Shown here: piece by piece, positions 11,801-23,009 of the stretch
How positions within the stretch are numbered: the stretch's first letter is position 1
Layout of the letters: every line of letters begins with the position of its first letter
Origin: Phoronis australis
Taxonomy: Eukaryota > Phoronida > Phoronidae
DNA: 64,000 bases
Assembly (NCBI GenBank): GCA_002633005.1
Contig: NMRA01000441.1
Span: 203,995-267,994, forward strand
Reading direction: 5' to 3'
The notes under the pieces: model-generated
The model's database searches: none
What the model saw: the letters and a program-made list of their open reading frames with translations, nothing else
Told to the model about the DNA's origin: nothing
Program-made: the position numbers and the translations under genes

Positions 11801-14800
11801 TTAATCATTAGACCTTATATACCATAGCTAAACATTCCTTAGTACGAGGACAATTATTTGCTTCCATTAAAAACCGGACGATCGCCGCACAAATAAAAAT
11901 TAAAATTCATGTTCAATTCAACGTTTCGTCTTTTCATTAGACATCATCAGGATCATATTTACAACAATTTAGGACAACAAGTGCCAACATACAGCTCAGG
12001 TAACATCCATAAATTGAAGTGAGAGATACAGGGAATATAGCCAGTAGCAGGTCATCACCATAGTTGCAGGGTCACTGAGCTCTGCATGTTATTCAGAGAA
12101 TCAGTGGCATGCTTGTTTAGATGTGTAATTTATTTGCAGACAATAGCAGGATCCAGTCTTACGCATTAACGACTAGTGCCACTGAGGGTGGGCACTCAGT
12201 TGTATGAATCATTGACTGACATGGAAATGGCAGGGTATCCCTGTGCCCAGATATGATGCTGTACATTATATTTTTCGTAATTAACATCTTTAAAAATTGA
12301 AAAAATTCCTGAGTCCACACTGAAACACTGAGTAGTCAAATAGACTGTCTAAAAGAAACTTACCCAAAGTAGACATAAGAAAAGAAGAACATGAGGAGAA
12401 CGGACGATACAATCAGCCAACCATGGATGACCTACAAGAACGTTACGCCAAAAACTGGTGTCAGAAGATAACAATGATAAGTAATTATACCCGGTAAGAA
12501 TGATACGGACATCAACAACAGTAGAAACAAAGCATTTTTTCTCATTCAATACTTGGGGATTATGTACACAATACAGTTCACGGATATTTTGTTGAATGGC
12601 CGGCAACCAAGAAGATGGCAAGAGGCAGCCAGACATCCAGCAAAGTGAGCCATCCACCTGCAGTTCAAAGATGTCATCCAATTGTCTTCTAAATGTCAGG
12701 TATTGCTCATTCAACAAAACAGTCATGTACTGTGCCTTCTCACTATTTTAGCACAATTTGGGCAGAGGTCTCACATAATGGTGTTGTAGTGTTTTGTAAA
12801 ATTGATGTTGAGAGCTACATTCACTTGGCAGGTCAAAAAATGCCAACTTCAAAGCAAGATGAAATAAATTACTGAACTGGTTTATTAAGCCCAAAAACAA
12901 CACAAGTCAGCACCACTCCAACCACAGTACAAACTGAGGAAACTTCAAAAGTCAACTTGCCTGTTTTCCCAACTCGATTTTTTGTGATATGCCAGAAAAT
13001 GAAATCAAAACAATAGACTCTAGCAATTCTTTTAACGGAATGGAAATTTACCATGAACTCGGATGTTCGAAATGCGGGTCAACAGAGGAGATGACAAAAT
13101 CAAAGAGGTTTCAAGTATTCAGAAAGTAATTTGCGAAATTTACATAAAATAATAAACTGAATTCATTGTTTTATTCCCGAGTGAGAAAAAACAGTTAAAG
13201 TTTCGTGATTGATTGCATTTCAGATGGTGAATAATTTGTGAAGCAGAGAGGGTGGTCAAGTCAACGTAGTGTAGTGATGTCTTGAAAACTGCGACCATCA
13301 GTTGGTCAGGAGCAGGATTAAATCAAAACATTGAACACTCGTCATTGTGTGAAACGGGACTACTTGAACAGCCCCCAGTATAACTTTATTTAGAACTTGA
13401 CACTGAATGAGTTTATTAAAAACGTTTAGCAGGCATCCTCATTGATAAGCAGCAACAGGAAGATAAAATTATTAGAAGACAAACTCGCTTAGAGAAAAAA
13501 CCGTGCTCAAAAAAGGCAGCAACTTTGTCTATTCAGTGTTTATCATTTTATATCATCTGCCGGGTACCAAAAATATTACAAAACCCAAAACTGCCATTCA
13601 CAGCTAATGGTAAATCGCTGTAGTCCGTTTATGGCAAATTGGTGTAGTCAGCATACCTTGTAACACCTGAACTTGTAGAGAACGATGAGGAATATAGTCA
13701 TGACGATGACGACGCCGAGGACAATCATGGCGTTGGCTACTGACTGCCAGACAGTGGTGCCAACATCAGCGTCCTCATCATGGAACGGTGTGTAGATGCT
13801 GAAATGTGATGAAGAAATAACTTGTTACAACAAGAACTCGTTTAATCTTCCTCCATGGGAGCTAAAAATTTCCTTAAAGAAATCTTGGGCTACAAAAATA
13901 GTCCCAGAAATACTTTAATTAGCATGACTTTACTCCAAGATAAGCTCATAAATTGAAGTATCCTTCCGTAGGGTTCTGAAAAGAATATCATTTTAGGGTT
14001 CTCAGAGTTCCGTAAATGAATGTAAATCAATAAACTTAAGACTAACCTCTCATTAAATTTAGAAAACTATGACATTGGCATGCTCTGGTTGCTGCCCAAA
14101 ACATATTATTAACATTTATTTGATTTAAGGTAGACTTTAAAACCCTTCAACTTACAGATAACCATCCTTTTTAGTGTAGAATTGTATAGACTTGATGGTG
14201 GCAACAACAATCGCGAGACACAACGTTACCGGCACAAACAGCATGATCACGTGTTTGGCGCCATATTTCAATTCCTCTTCCTGTTTTTCCTCTTTCGTGC
14301 GATGTCGCCGCCGCCTGTGGCGCGGCCTGTTCTCCGAGTCTGCACTGTTATTCGCACTGGCATCAGTATGAGCACCCTCTTCTTCATGGTTCTGGTTACA
14401 ATTCTAAAACGGAATTGTTTGCAAAAATTACAGAGGACTCGTGGTCCGGAAAGTTTATGGAATCGAACCATTCAAGGCTTAGTATACGAACCTCAAGAAA
14501 CCAGAAGCAAGGATTCACTTTTAAAACACAATATAGCCAATCATGATCTCAATACAATATAGCCAATCATGATCTCCATACAAATGCCTTAAGAGTGTAA
14601 TCTAATACTGAAGAAATGGGCACAAAACATTGGGAACAGCATGTTATTAGAAAATCAGTTTAGGAGAAAATCTCCTAAAGAGGATTCACTTTTAAAACAC
14701 AATATAGCCAATCATGATCTCAATACAATATAGCCAATCATGATCTCCATACAAATGCCTTAAGAGTGTAATCTAATACTGAAGAAATGGGCACAAAACA

Positions 14801-17800
14801 TTGGGAACAGCATGTTACTAGAAAATCAGTTTAGGAGAAAATCTCCTAAAGAGGACAAAGTCCTGTATATAGGTGTGGATATGACATCATGGCCACAGTA
14901 TTCAGTGTACACGTATACTTCCTCCATGGACAATGTTGTTGTTAGCCAAGCATATTATACGTAAATATTTCCCAGGTGTATAAAAGCAAACCAACAGATA
15001 TACCTTACAATCTAACAAGAAGAGATCCGTCATGCTTTAGGTGAAATGCTTTAAATATCTGAATCCCTTCGTTACCCATGGTATACCAACTGTTAACTGA
15101 CATTTGAAACCAAACATGTTTGTGAATCTTAGTTTTCATAAAGGTATGCAGCCAAGAGAAACAAGAGCAACGCAGAGAGTTGAAATGCGCCCACAATTGA
15201 ACCGCATACGGTATCCTTCTAGGGTTGTTTATTGGTACTATAAAGTGGCCAGTAGAGGGCATATATGTAGTATGTTGTACTTTGCAAAATGGAAAGGCAT
15301 GGTCATTGTCTCCTCAATAGGCTAGGGGCAAAATGTGAGTGATCTTCATAATACAAGCACATCCTATACATCAGTTGCTTAAAGCACCACAGAAACATAG
15401 AATTACAAACAAATTTACCAACATACGAGATTAGCACAGCATTAGAATGCCAGAAACAAATTTCTACTTGGAACTTTTCCTTCATAGTCACGAAGTAACA
15501 CAAAGTATACACCTGAAGACCTATGAAAATACAGAGGTCAATGTAAAATACTAAAATTGCCACTAGAGGCATACCGGTAGTCAGAATCATCCTAAAGTCG
15601 TCATCGTCCGTTGTCAACATCACATAAATACACTTGCTAAATTTAGTAAAGATCCTGCAAACGGTTTGGGAGATACAGCCATGGGCGCAAAAAAAAAAAA
15701 CTGCCACTAGGAGGCGCCACAGTAGTCCAAATCGTCTGAAAATCATTGTCAGCTGTCTTCCTTATAGTAAGCACATACACGCCAATTTTCACAATCATCC
15801 TTTGAGCGGTTTGGTTGATAGAGGGGTGGACGCAAAAATACAGACTCGAAAACAGTAAAAATGGCCACTAGGTGGCGCAAACTACGTCGAATCCATCTGA
15901 AAACAGTAGGATAGCGTCATCTCACTAATAGGTGCCTACATACCAAATTTCATGAAAATCCGTTCAGGACTTTTGAAGATACAAAGGTAAGCGTAAAAAA
16001 CTAAAATTGCCACTAGAGGGCACACCGGTAGTCGGATCCGTCCGAAAGTTCGCACATGCTGTCCCATTCATGAATGGAACATATGTGCCAAATTTCATGA
16101 ACATATGTCAAAGGGTTTTGGAGATAGAGCAGCGGACGCCGGACGGACGCCGCCCGTACGGACGGACGGATGGACGGACGGATGGACGGACGGATGGACG
16201 GAGATGACGGCATAATGCGTCCACAAATAAATATGTGGGCGCATAAAAATTAGTGAGACTCATACAGACTACTGCTGTTACCCATCAGGGTAGCACCACA
16301 AAGTCCACTTTCCGATCAGAAGTTAGCAAAATATGGTTATTTGGCTATATAGCCATATAACCATATTTTGCACAAGGAAATGTGAGGCAACATTATATTT
16401 AACATAATTTTATTTATCACATTTGTTTTTAGCCAAAATACGAGACAAAAGGCAAAAGTTCACAATAGTCCAATCACGTGACACAGGTGGAGAGAAACAG
16501 ACTGTACAGGTACAGGTCAAAGTGCATTGTGAGGGAAAAGACCAAAATCAATAAACCGAAACGTCAATCAATATGACATAATTTACTTATGCCTTGATTT
16601 TAAAGTTCGTACTCATAAGTCTATTGAATTCTTGGGTGGATCAGGCAGGATTGCACACAAAAGTTACGAAACAAGTCTCGAAATTATTCTATTACGAACA
16701 TTGTACCACTATACACACCACACAGCTAAGTAATTATCGTTAAAGAAACTAGAGAGGAAAGATATCAATATCGCACGTAAGACAACAAGGATACTGTTGT
16801 TAGTTAATTGCGTCAGCTCTCCCTTTTGGTTGTTTGGGGAAATTTAACATCTAGGGGACATCACAAGCCAAGGCGGTTAGCGGTGTAGAAAGAAGTATAA
16901 TGAAATATTGCCATAAATGATTTTGAAGGTTTCAAAGGTGCAAATATGAAGAAAAGGGTGAAGCGCGCAAGTCTAAAGATGAATTTCACCCTGTTTAGCT
17001 TGCTGAAAAATGAAAATTGAATTAGTCCATTTTCTCTCACAAAATCGGTCTAATAATTATTCCTTACCATGCTACAATTCTGTTTCACATTACATGCACC
17101 ATTTTTGAATTTGCAATTTTACAGTTGGCCAACACCAATAAAATCAGCGTTTTATCACTGGTGGTTTTGGTGTTCTGGAAGGTAACAAATAAAATAATGC
17201 CATAATAAGGGATATTATGAGACCAAATTCATGACAGTAAAAGGCCCTAATTCGATTTTCGTTTTTAACAAGCTAAACAGGATGAAATGCGGTGTTAACC
17301 ACAACAAGGAAAAACGTTCATGACAACTTGGTAGATTGTAAGGAATCATATAATTCACGTTTACACTCCCACTAACTTTGTATCTTAGAATTACATCCAG
17401 CGCCATCTATTGTTAGAAAAGCTTGGTTTTAACAAGCTTCTCTATATGTGGCAAGCTGACATTTCTAATAATGTACATGATTTTACCGCCGGCCAAGTGC
17501 AATGCGTCGATTACTTTCCCGCAGCATACTTGCAAAGAATCCAAGTTTAATGCAAAACCAATTCTGCAAATTCAAATTACACAGGGCGATTCTCCCAAAA
17601 CAGGACACAAACTTTGACTAATATTTGTTTCTACTTGAGCAAGGGACCCAAAACTTTGTATAATCCTGTACAGCTCTATTCCAAACAAATGTGCAACAAA
17701 AAGATTTTTCAACGCCGCTTGTAAGCATCCTTTCAGCAGTTTGTCAATTTCGAGCTTTATCGATATATTCCATATAGCAGCGCATGTTTATAATTTAGAA

Positions 17801-20800
17801 GGGCGCATGGAGTTGTGCTTGGATGCTAAAGGGGGACAATTCCAGCACGTACTGTTAAAGTGTTCAAGTTAAGACAGTATCTTGTCAGCTCAACTATGCC
17901 ATCATAACAGACACTATTTCATGCCTTCGTGTGCTTCGTTGGACTAAATGCAATGAGTGTCTGGTAAAGCACTGGGACATAGCTGAAAACTTTTGCAGAT
18001 AGTCAATAATTGACAATCTACAAAATTTGAAGTTCCTGCATCATTTAAAAAGATAATTAGCAAAAGTTTGGGACCTATTTCGGAAGAATCGCCGGGCAGT
18101 TAAATTCTCTTGTTAAAAGTGCACACCACCGGAAATGATATGATAAAAAACATGGCCGAAGGGGACATTTTCAGAAACCACAAAACCAAGCAAAATAGAT
18201 GACAGCCAGATGTACTATGCCAACTTACAAGTATTGGATCCCGCTCACCCTGTAACAAATCAAGTTTAGGAGAATGTGACAGAAATAGAAGACAGTGCCC
18301 ACATGCATAAACAAGGGAACACTAAATCTCAAGCCAAGGGAAACGCGGTACCTGGTATTTAACATAAAAATACTTTCTAATTTCCCTAAACCATTTGAGC
18401 CATGTTTCAGGGATATAGTATAGACCACAGGTTTGCAAGAACGAAGAGAAATCCTGAAGTCTGAGGTCCGTCAGGGAATTACTGTTTCTGACGTATTTGA
18501 CATATTTTTATAGCAGACACTAACGATTGATATTTTTATTTTCAAACCAGGAGACTTTGATTGACCCAGAGTGTTTTACACTCCTCTTCTAAAAAACTAA
18601 CCAAACAATCAGTGATGACAAAAATTGGGTCTAAGCTGATAGACGTTTGCTATGCAACAGAAATTCTCAGTTTTCACTTGAGAAACAAACCTTGTAAAAA
18701 CTGCTTTATAACTGGTGAAAGAATCTACTTATCGAAAAAGGAAGATTAGATTAAAAGATATCTAGAAAAAACAATAACTAGAAAATAACGGTGTCTGCAA
18801 CAGAGGGCATGACGTGTCAGCCAAAACATTCAGCCCAAAATAAAGAATACCTGCCCTCAACTCAAGTTCCATAATAGCACTAACTGATATGCATTTGGTC
18901 AGATCATAGAGACAGCGCAACAGCTGGTGCTTATCGACCATTTTAGTCATGATTCATTACAACAGAGGGAGTGACCAGCAAATCCCAGTCACTTTGTAAA
19001 CAATAAACAATGTACAAAGCAGCAGCTCCCAATAGCCATCATCTCAAGTTCTATGTGTCAATTTAAAGACGTTAGCAAATCGTTCAAACAGCTTATTAGC
19101 TGAACTTGTTGATCATTTAGACTGCAGAGTTGTTGCCAAGGTCAACAAGGACTTCAGACTCTATGCATTGAACAAAGGCACTCATTGGAATTAGACCTGG
19201 GGTGTGTGCCATTGCGCCAGTCTTAGTGAGTCTGGCGAGATCACACAACACCACAAAATTTAAGCGGGTGAATGGGGAGTATTTTAAGGCAAGGCTTGGT
19301 ACCTTACTAGCATAGACTAGCAAAATAGCTGCCACTGAAGTGGTTAGCCAGTTAAACTGGAATGCTCAATTATGGGAGAAATTGTTACCGTTTCGTTTCC
19401 ATAAGGGAAGTTTTCTCGCCACGTCTTGCATTACGTGATGTGACCTGGCTCAACTACTTCTGTGAGGAATTGACCAGGTATGTTTTAACAACCCAACACA
19501 TTACATTTTTAGATATACTACTTAAAAGCAATTGACGAAACAAGCTTAGACTGGCATGAAATAAACTAATATTAAAGCACATAATTCAGAAAGATGTTAA
19601 GTAATGGTTTATAAGAAGATACTTAACAGATACAACACCTTACCTAAACCATTGATTGCACTTGATCAACATTGCTAGTTTCGCTGAGCCAAAGTAATGC
19701 GACACTTGGTCTGTTGTTATCGAAAACCAATCAGATGTTTTAGCCAGTTAACTCGGCGAAACTAGCAAAGTCAATCAAGTGCCACCATTGTTTACAGTAA
19801 TGACTACGATGAACCACACCACAGAACTGCAAGAAGAGTGATAGGACCAAAAGAGGTTAAAAACTACGAGAAACACACAAGAACACAACACAAGGATATA
19901 ATGAGCTGCACATTCACGGTCACCATAGCACACTGGAAGCCTCCACAAACCAAGTGTACAATTCTGATGCCCTGACCTACATCCCATACTCTCTAGAGTT
20001 TACATGGTGGATCCACAGACTTCTCCTTCCAGTTTGTCAAACACGGAGCAGAGCCATGTTCAGCCGTGAGTCGTGTCTAGAAGTTTTGACTAATGCTTCA
20101 CATGTCATGAGCCAAGTGCTTCACATGTCATGAACCAAGTGCTTCACATGTCATGAGCCAAGTGCTTCACATGTCATGAGCCAAGTGCTTCACATATCAT
20201 GAGCCAAGTTTAGAAATCTTATCCATGTTTGAAATGCCCAGCCATGTTAAGAAAACTTGAGCCATGTTTAGAGTGCCGTGAGCCATGTCTAGAAATATTG
20301 AGTTATCATTGGAATGCCCAGAGCCAACTTTAAAACTGTCCTGAGCCATATCTGAAATGCCCGGAGCCATATTAAGAAATCTTGCCCAAGTTTGAAATGC
20401 CTTAAGCAGCCATATTTTGAAAAGCCAGCACTTTTTGTAGTTTTCATTTTATAGAAAGACTGCATAATTATGATACTTAATATGTCCTTCCTTTAGTGAA
20501 AAAAAATTATAGTAAAATTTTCCCATTAGTAATTGAACGGTATGTAACTACAGTTGTATCTGTGTATTTGCACAAGGATGAATAAAGTACAAAATCAAAA
20601 TGCGCAGCAATTGGAGAAAGTGAAGTGCTTGACTTTTTAACCACGGAGAAACCAGAGATATACAAATGACATATCAGCGAGAAGAATGACCGTAATGTTC
20701 AGCTCAGGAAACAAGAACTACAGACGGTTAATTTGGAGTAAACACAACACGAATTTTCTTTTTTCCAACTACTCCTAAACCTTAAAGAAACTCTTTCCAG

Positions 20801-21751
20801 CTCAGTTTCACTCCATCAACACTTCGTCAATTTTTCAATCGCTAGGTTTAAAGTGGCACTACACCTATGCTTTCACTCAAAAGAAGTTTTGATTTAGACC
20901 ACCTACCATAACAACATACGCGGGTCTTATCTTGTTCCTTATTGACGTTGGAAGTAATCTCTGCTCTTGGAAAGAACGGATAGTTCCTTTTTTTTCTGAC
21001 CAAGTTTGTAGAAGTTCAGGTTATGATGAACCGAGATTTGATGAGCTTGGTCAAAAGGAATAAAAAATTGTCCGTTCTTCCGAACCTCGGAAATCATTCC
21101 TCACCTTAGTAAGGAACAATCTGACGTCGCTTCTATAATGATAAGCAAGCTAAATCAAAACTTGGTTTTTGACAACAAGCACACTGCGGGTTTAATGCTG
21201 CTTTGATTTTTAAATTTCTAATGCTGCAGAAATTAAATTGCAGAAATTTTATTGTGCAAAGTGCAAACTCAAACAAGGCAGCAACTTATGGAATATTTCA
21301 ATTGTGTTAATATATTTCTGAGCTCATGAAACTCAGGCTCCATTTTAATTAGCGAAAAGAGACTGAGAGAGTATCTTTAAAACACCACTGATCGTTAAAC
21401 GAACAGTAATATCTTGGGCGTTCAAGGATACTTTGCCGTCTTGACATGTGCCACCAAAGACATTGCAATAAAAGGCAGTGCATGTGGAAAAGTCCATTGA
21501 AAGGTCCAAATTAATATTACTGCTAGTGTCTTGACCATGACTACACAAAGCACCTTGTGTTTTTCTCAATAGTTTACCTCCTTTGGGACCTGCAAATTTA
21601 CATCAGTGAAGTCTACCTCTCCGTTTGTACCGTAGTCGGTAGCATAATCAGTTTGGAAATTAGTAAGTTGTCTCCTGACTCCGTCATCATGAGTTTCTGT
21701 GACATCCATTAGAGGACTTGTTTCTGAGGTAGTGTCCTCTGAATCACTCAT
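5847..21751 (-). CDS. psen: Presenilin (gamma-secretase catalytic subunit), 3' end missing
   Basis: Intramembrane aspartyl protease of the gamma-secretase complex, which cleaves Notch, APP-like and other single-pass proteins in endomembranes and at the surface. Coding exons on the minus strand, in order: 21751-21578, 14403-14156, 13798-13657, 12431-12364, 11357-11137, 9934-9836, 8931-8878, 7855-7634, 5959-5847. All have GT/AG borders and phases that sum to 447 codons. The start is the ATG at 21751, opening an acidic N-terminus. Exon 2 holds an acidic/Arg-rich stretch and TM1. Exons 3-5 hold TM2-TM6 with the YLPEWTA motif. The first catalytic Asp (codon 285) is split between exons 5 and 6. The small exon 7 reads [13 protein letters not shown]. 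Exon 8 is the variable hydrophilic loop. Exon 9 has GVKLGLGDF with the second catalytic Asp (about residue 418). The terminal exon (TM8 end, PAL motif, TM9) was not found between 1 and 5846; it is outside the window or lost at the join at 2223. The motif residue before the first Asp is Trp, not the usual Tyr. Confidence 0.96.
7012..7165 (+). repeat. Dispersed repeat family A, copy 1
   Basis: Shares ordered blocks with 36926-37080: GCRTTCCRTAGACGCAA, AATC..GCGAA, TTTCGCGAGTAYGCTCG, then AGCGTACT and a TCAC/TACTGAAATGA-like tail. Lies in the presenilin intron between exons 8 and 9. Class unknown. Confidence 0.55.
7980..8260. repeat. Dispersed foldback repeat family B, copy 1
   Basis: Homologous to 60670-60910: GGTCRTCAAGTGCAA followed by TTGGACTAGA, then CAATT..TAAAC..., then AGTCTGGACAAAAGT. 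Each copy also contains an inverted partner of its TGCACTTGA core, so the element can fold back. Lies in the intron between presenilin exons 7 and 8. Confidence 0.6.
8391..8468. repeat. Tandem 39-bp duplication
   Basis: Two identical 39-bp units (8391-8429, 8430-8468) containing TTCAGTTTCAGTTTATTTGC. The unit resembles a 3' tail of a retroposon, repeated once. Intronic in presenilin. Confidence 0.8.
8878..8931 (-). CDS. psen: Presenilin micro-exon (start of the TM6-TM7 loop)
   Basis: A 54-nt phase-1/phase-1 exon easily missed by ORF length. The acceptor is GTTTCAG and the donor G|GTGAGT. It encodes [18 protein letters not shown], matching the STMVWLVNMAEGD segment after ALIYSS in vertebrate presenilins. 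This is the region where presenilin is autoproteolysed into N- and C-terminal fragments. Its length is a multiple of three, so skipping it would keep the frame. Confidence 0.93.
9836..11357 (-). CDS. psen: Presenilin exons 5 and 6 with the first catalytic Asp at the splice junction
   Basis: Exon 5 (11357-11137) ends ...GVISIW plus one G, followed by GTGAGT. Exon 6 (9934-9836) opens with AT CTG GTC GCC after a TTTTCAG acceptor. The joined codon is GAT, giving [16 protein letters not shown]. This aligns with the human [17 protein letters not shown] segment containing Asp257. The active-site Asp codon is therefore interrupted by a phase-1 intron, and the preceding residue is Trp (TGG, 11139-11141 on the complement) rather than Tyr. 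Confidence 0.93.
11601..11644. repeat. Minisatellite, 11-bp unit x4
   Basis: Four consecutive copies of GTATTGCCTTT with single-base variants, in the presenilin intron between exons 4 and 5. Confidence 0.8.
14511..14852. repeat. Tandem 171-bp duplication next to presenilin exon 2
   Basis: 14511-14681 and 14682-14852 are almost identical (one visible change, TTATTAG versus TTACTAG). Each unit itself contains a doubled ~26-bp piece (CAATATAGCCAATCATGATC) and ends in a hairpin TTTAGGAGAAAATCTCCTAAA. It starts ~108 bp upstream (in transcript sense) of the exon 2 acceptor. Near-identity implies a very recent duplication. Confidence 0.9.
15249..16023 (+). repeat. ~150-bp tandem array with CCACTAG(G/A)GGGC cores
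   Basis: Diverged units carry a conserved core at 15560, 15704, 15865 and 16010 (spacing 144, 161 and 145 bp), plus a likely outlier at 15249, two periods upstream. Between cores each unit repeats CCAAATTT(C/A)..GAAAAT, GTTT(T/G)G.GAGATA(C/G)A and GCGTAAAA. The array ends in a (GGACGGACGGAT)n stretch. It lies in presenilin intron 1. Possibly a SINE-like or satellite-derived repeat. Confidence 0.75.
16158..16203. repeat. Microsatellite (GGACGGACGGAT)n
   Basis: 12-bp units, ~4 copies, immediately after the 150-bp array. Both strands stay open across it (Arg/Asp/Gly or Pro/Ser/Ile runs), which creates spurious ORFs. Confidence 0.9.
16326..16371. repeat. Imperfect 46-bp palindrome
   Basis: GCAAAATATGGTTAT...GGCTATATAGCC...ATAACCATATTTTGC: 23-bp arms with about two mismatches and no loop. 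Intronic; cruciform-prone. Confidence 0.75.
19658..19782. repeat. Hairpin, 31-bp arms
   Basis: 19658-19688 (GCACTTGATCAACATTGCTA...) pairs with 19752-19782 with about four mismatches and a 63-nt loop. In presenilin intron 1. Could be a small foldback transposon. Confidence 0.65.
20094..20208. repeat. Tandem 23-bp repeat x5
   Basis: Five back-to-back units of TGCTTCACATGTCATGAGCCAAG with one or two changes each. They are followed to ~20420 by a decayed field of GAGCCATGTTTAGAAAT-like units, so a recent expansion sits at the edge of an old satellite. In presenilin intron 1. Confidence 0.9.
20876..21185. repeat. Long inverted repeat (~130-bp arms)
   Basis: The left arm (from AGAAGTTTTGATTTAG, through GTTCCTTA and GAAAGAACGGAT, to TGACCAAG) is the imperfect reverse complement of the right arm ending CTAAATCAAAACTTGG. 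The shared order is TTTTGATTTAG, GTTCCTTA, (G)GAAGAACGGA, TTCCTTTT, GACCAAG. Probably a foldback MITE; the transcript would form a long hairpin. In presenilin intron 1. Confidence 0.7.
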
Positions 21752-22239
21752 AGGATGAACTTAAGGTACATTAAACTTTCAATCTCTTGAATCTGGAAAG
21801 AAAGTTATTTCTCAAATTTAATAACAACCAATCATGGTCACACTATAAATACAATATAGGTTTCCGTTCGATTAGATCTACAGTTTGCACCGATACATTA
21901 CTGCTACACCTCAAACAGTTTCCAGTAAGACTTTTTTTAATACAATTTTCTTTTTCTCAGAAATGTAAGGTCCCTAACTTCAAAGTCCAATATCAAAAAA
22001 ATGAGTTTACATAGGTGTTACAAATCCAACACCAGATACCAATTTCTAGACATCTTGTAATGGTTACAAGTGGGACCACTACATCCAATTAGTCTCACCA
22101 ATCAGTGACCAGCTCATCGACTTGGGACACACGACCTGTGCCTCAGTCGGACCGTCACTTGGCCTTGGTAAAAAGCTGTACAAAAATATATGTTTTTTGA
22201 CGTCAGTCTTCATATCTTTACCTGGGTGGCTGTCTCTCC

Positions 22240-22631
22240 GTCACTCATAGACAGTACCACCATCCCAACTGGCGCTATTAGAGACAGGAGAGATTCCATA
22301 GGCCCTCCATATGCCAGAAGCTTTTCAGCGAATTATGCTTCACAGTGATTAAACCATCAAAATCATGTTTCTATAAGTACCTTTTGTGCAGTACACCTTA
22401 CGAGCGGCCATTGTCATTGATGTAATTCAACTCTTCCGTATTGTCACAGTTAAATACATCATCCTAAGCTTAAATTGTTCCTATGTGCAAAAAATAGCAA
22501 CATGACTTTAATAGTTTAGTTAGTGTAATGCATAATGTGTCGAAAATCCGGTTTATTGAGAGTCTATGATATGAGTGCACCATCTCTACTGGGGTAGTTG
22601 AGACGGTGGTACTGTCCAAGTCATTCACTGA
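22240..22631. mobile_element. Possible MITE with ~31-bp inverted ends in the divergent promoter region
   Basis: 22240-22270 (…AGACAGTACCACCATCCCAA) and 22597-22631 are imperfect reverse complements sharing GGACAGTACCACC-type cores. The interior is non-coding. If it is an element, it lies between presenilin and SPRTN. Confidence 0.4.
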
Positions 22632-22875
22632 CTCTCTCAGACTCCCTCAGTGAATTGTCGAAACAAATTCAACAAAATGGACAGTTACTAAGTTCAAAAC
22701 GGTGAAACAGGACCTGATGTGGATGAAATATAGTTTCTATACTGAAGAGCAAAACATAGGGGAGCTTTGGACCATAATATACGGTGATATTGCAAACGAA
22801 TATAAAAATTACCCCGTTTGTTTAAAACACTTCACTTCCTGAATGAGTAAATCTTCAAGATGGATGCTTGACCTT

Positions 22876-22883
22876 TGACGTCA
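22876..22883. promoter_or_regulatory. Palindromic CRE (CREB/ATF-type site)
   Basis: TGACGTCA, an exact match to the full cAMP response element, sits 127 bp upstream of the SPRTN start codon. Such full-site CREs are typical of proximal promoters. Function is inferred from motif and position only. Confidence 0.45.
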
Positions 22884-23009
22884 AAGAGTGACCCTTCTGT
22901 CGCTCTCACACGTTAGAGGTGAATTTACACACAGCCACTGAAATTATGAATTTGCTCTGTTTGATCTGATTGAAAGCTATTTGGTGATTTATTAACTAAC
23001 TGTGCTGCG

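Larger units (their letters stand above)
21752..23009. promoter_or_regulatory. Head-to-head intergenic region between presenilin and SPRTN
   Basis: The start codons of two divergent genes lie only 1.26 kb apart, so the stretch must hold both promoters and both 5' UTRs. A perfect palindromic CRE, TGACGTCA, lies at 22876-22883, about 130 bp before the SPRTN ATG. It is embedded in a larger palindrome TTTGACGTCAAA. A second TGACGTCA-like half (GACGTCAG) is near 22199. There is no obvious TATA box. An imperfect inverted repeat (22240-22270 with 22597-22631) suggests that a small transposon sits in the middle. The promoter role is inferred from position. Confidence 0.55.

Noticed and set aside
16007-16213. 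Opposed ORFs ending in TDGRTDGR / SIRPSIRPS repeats
   Set aside because: Produced by the (GGACGGACGGAT)n microsatellite, which is open in several frames; no splice or start support.
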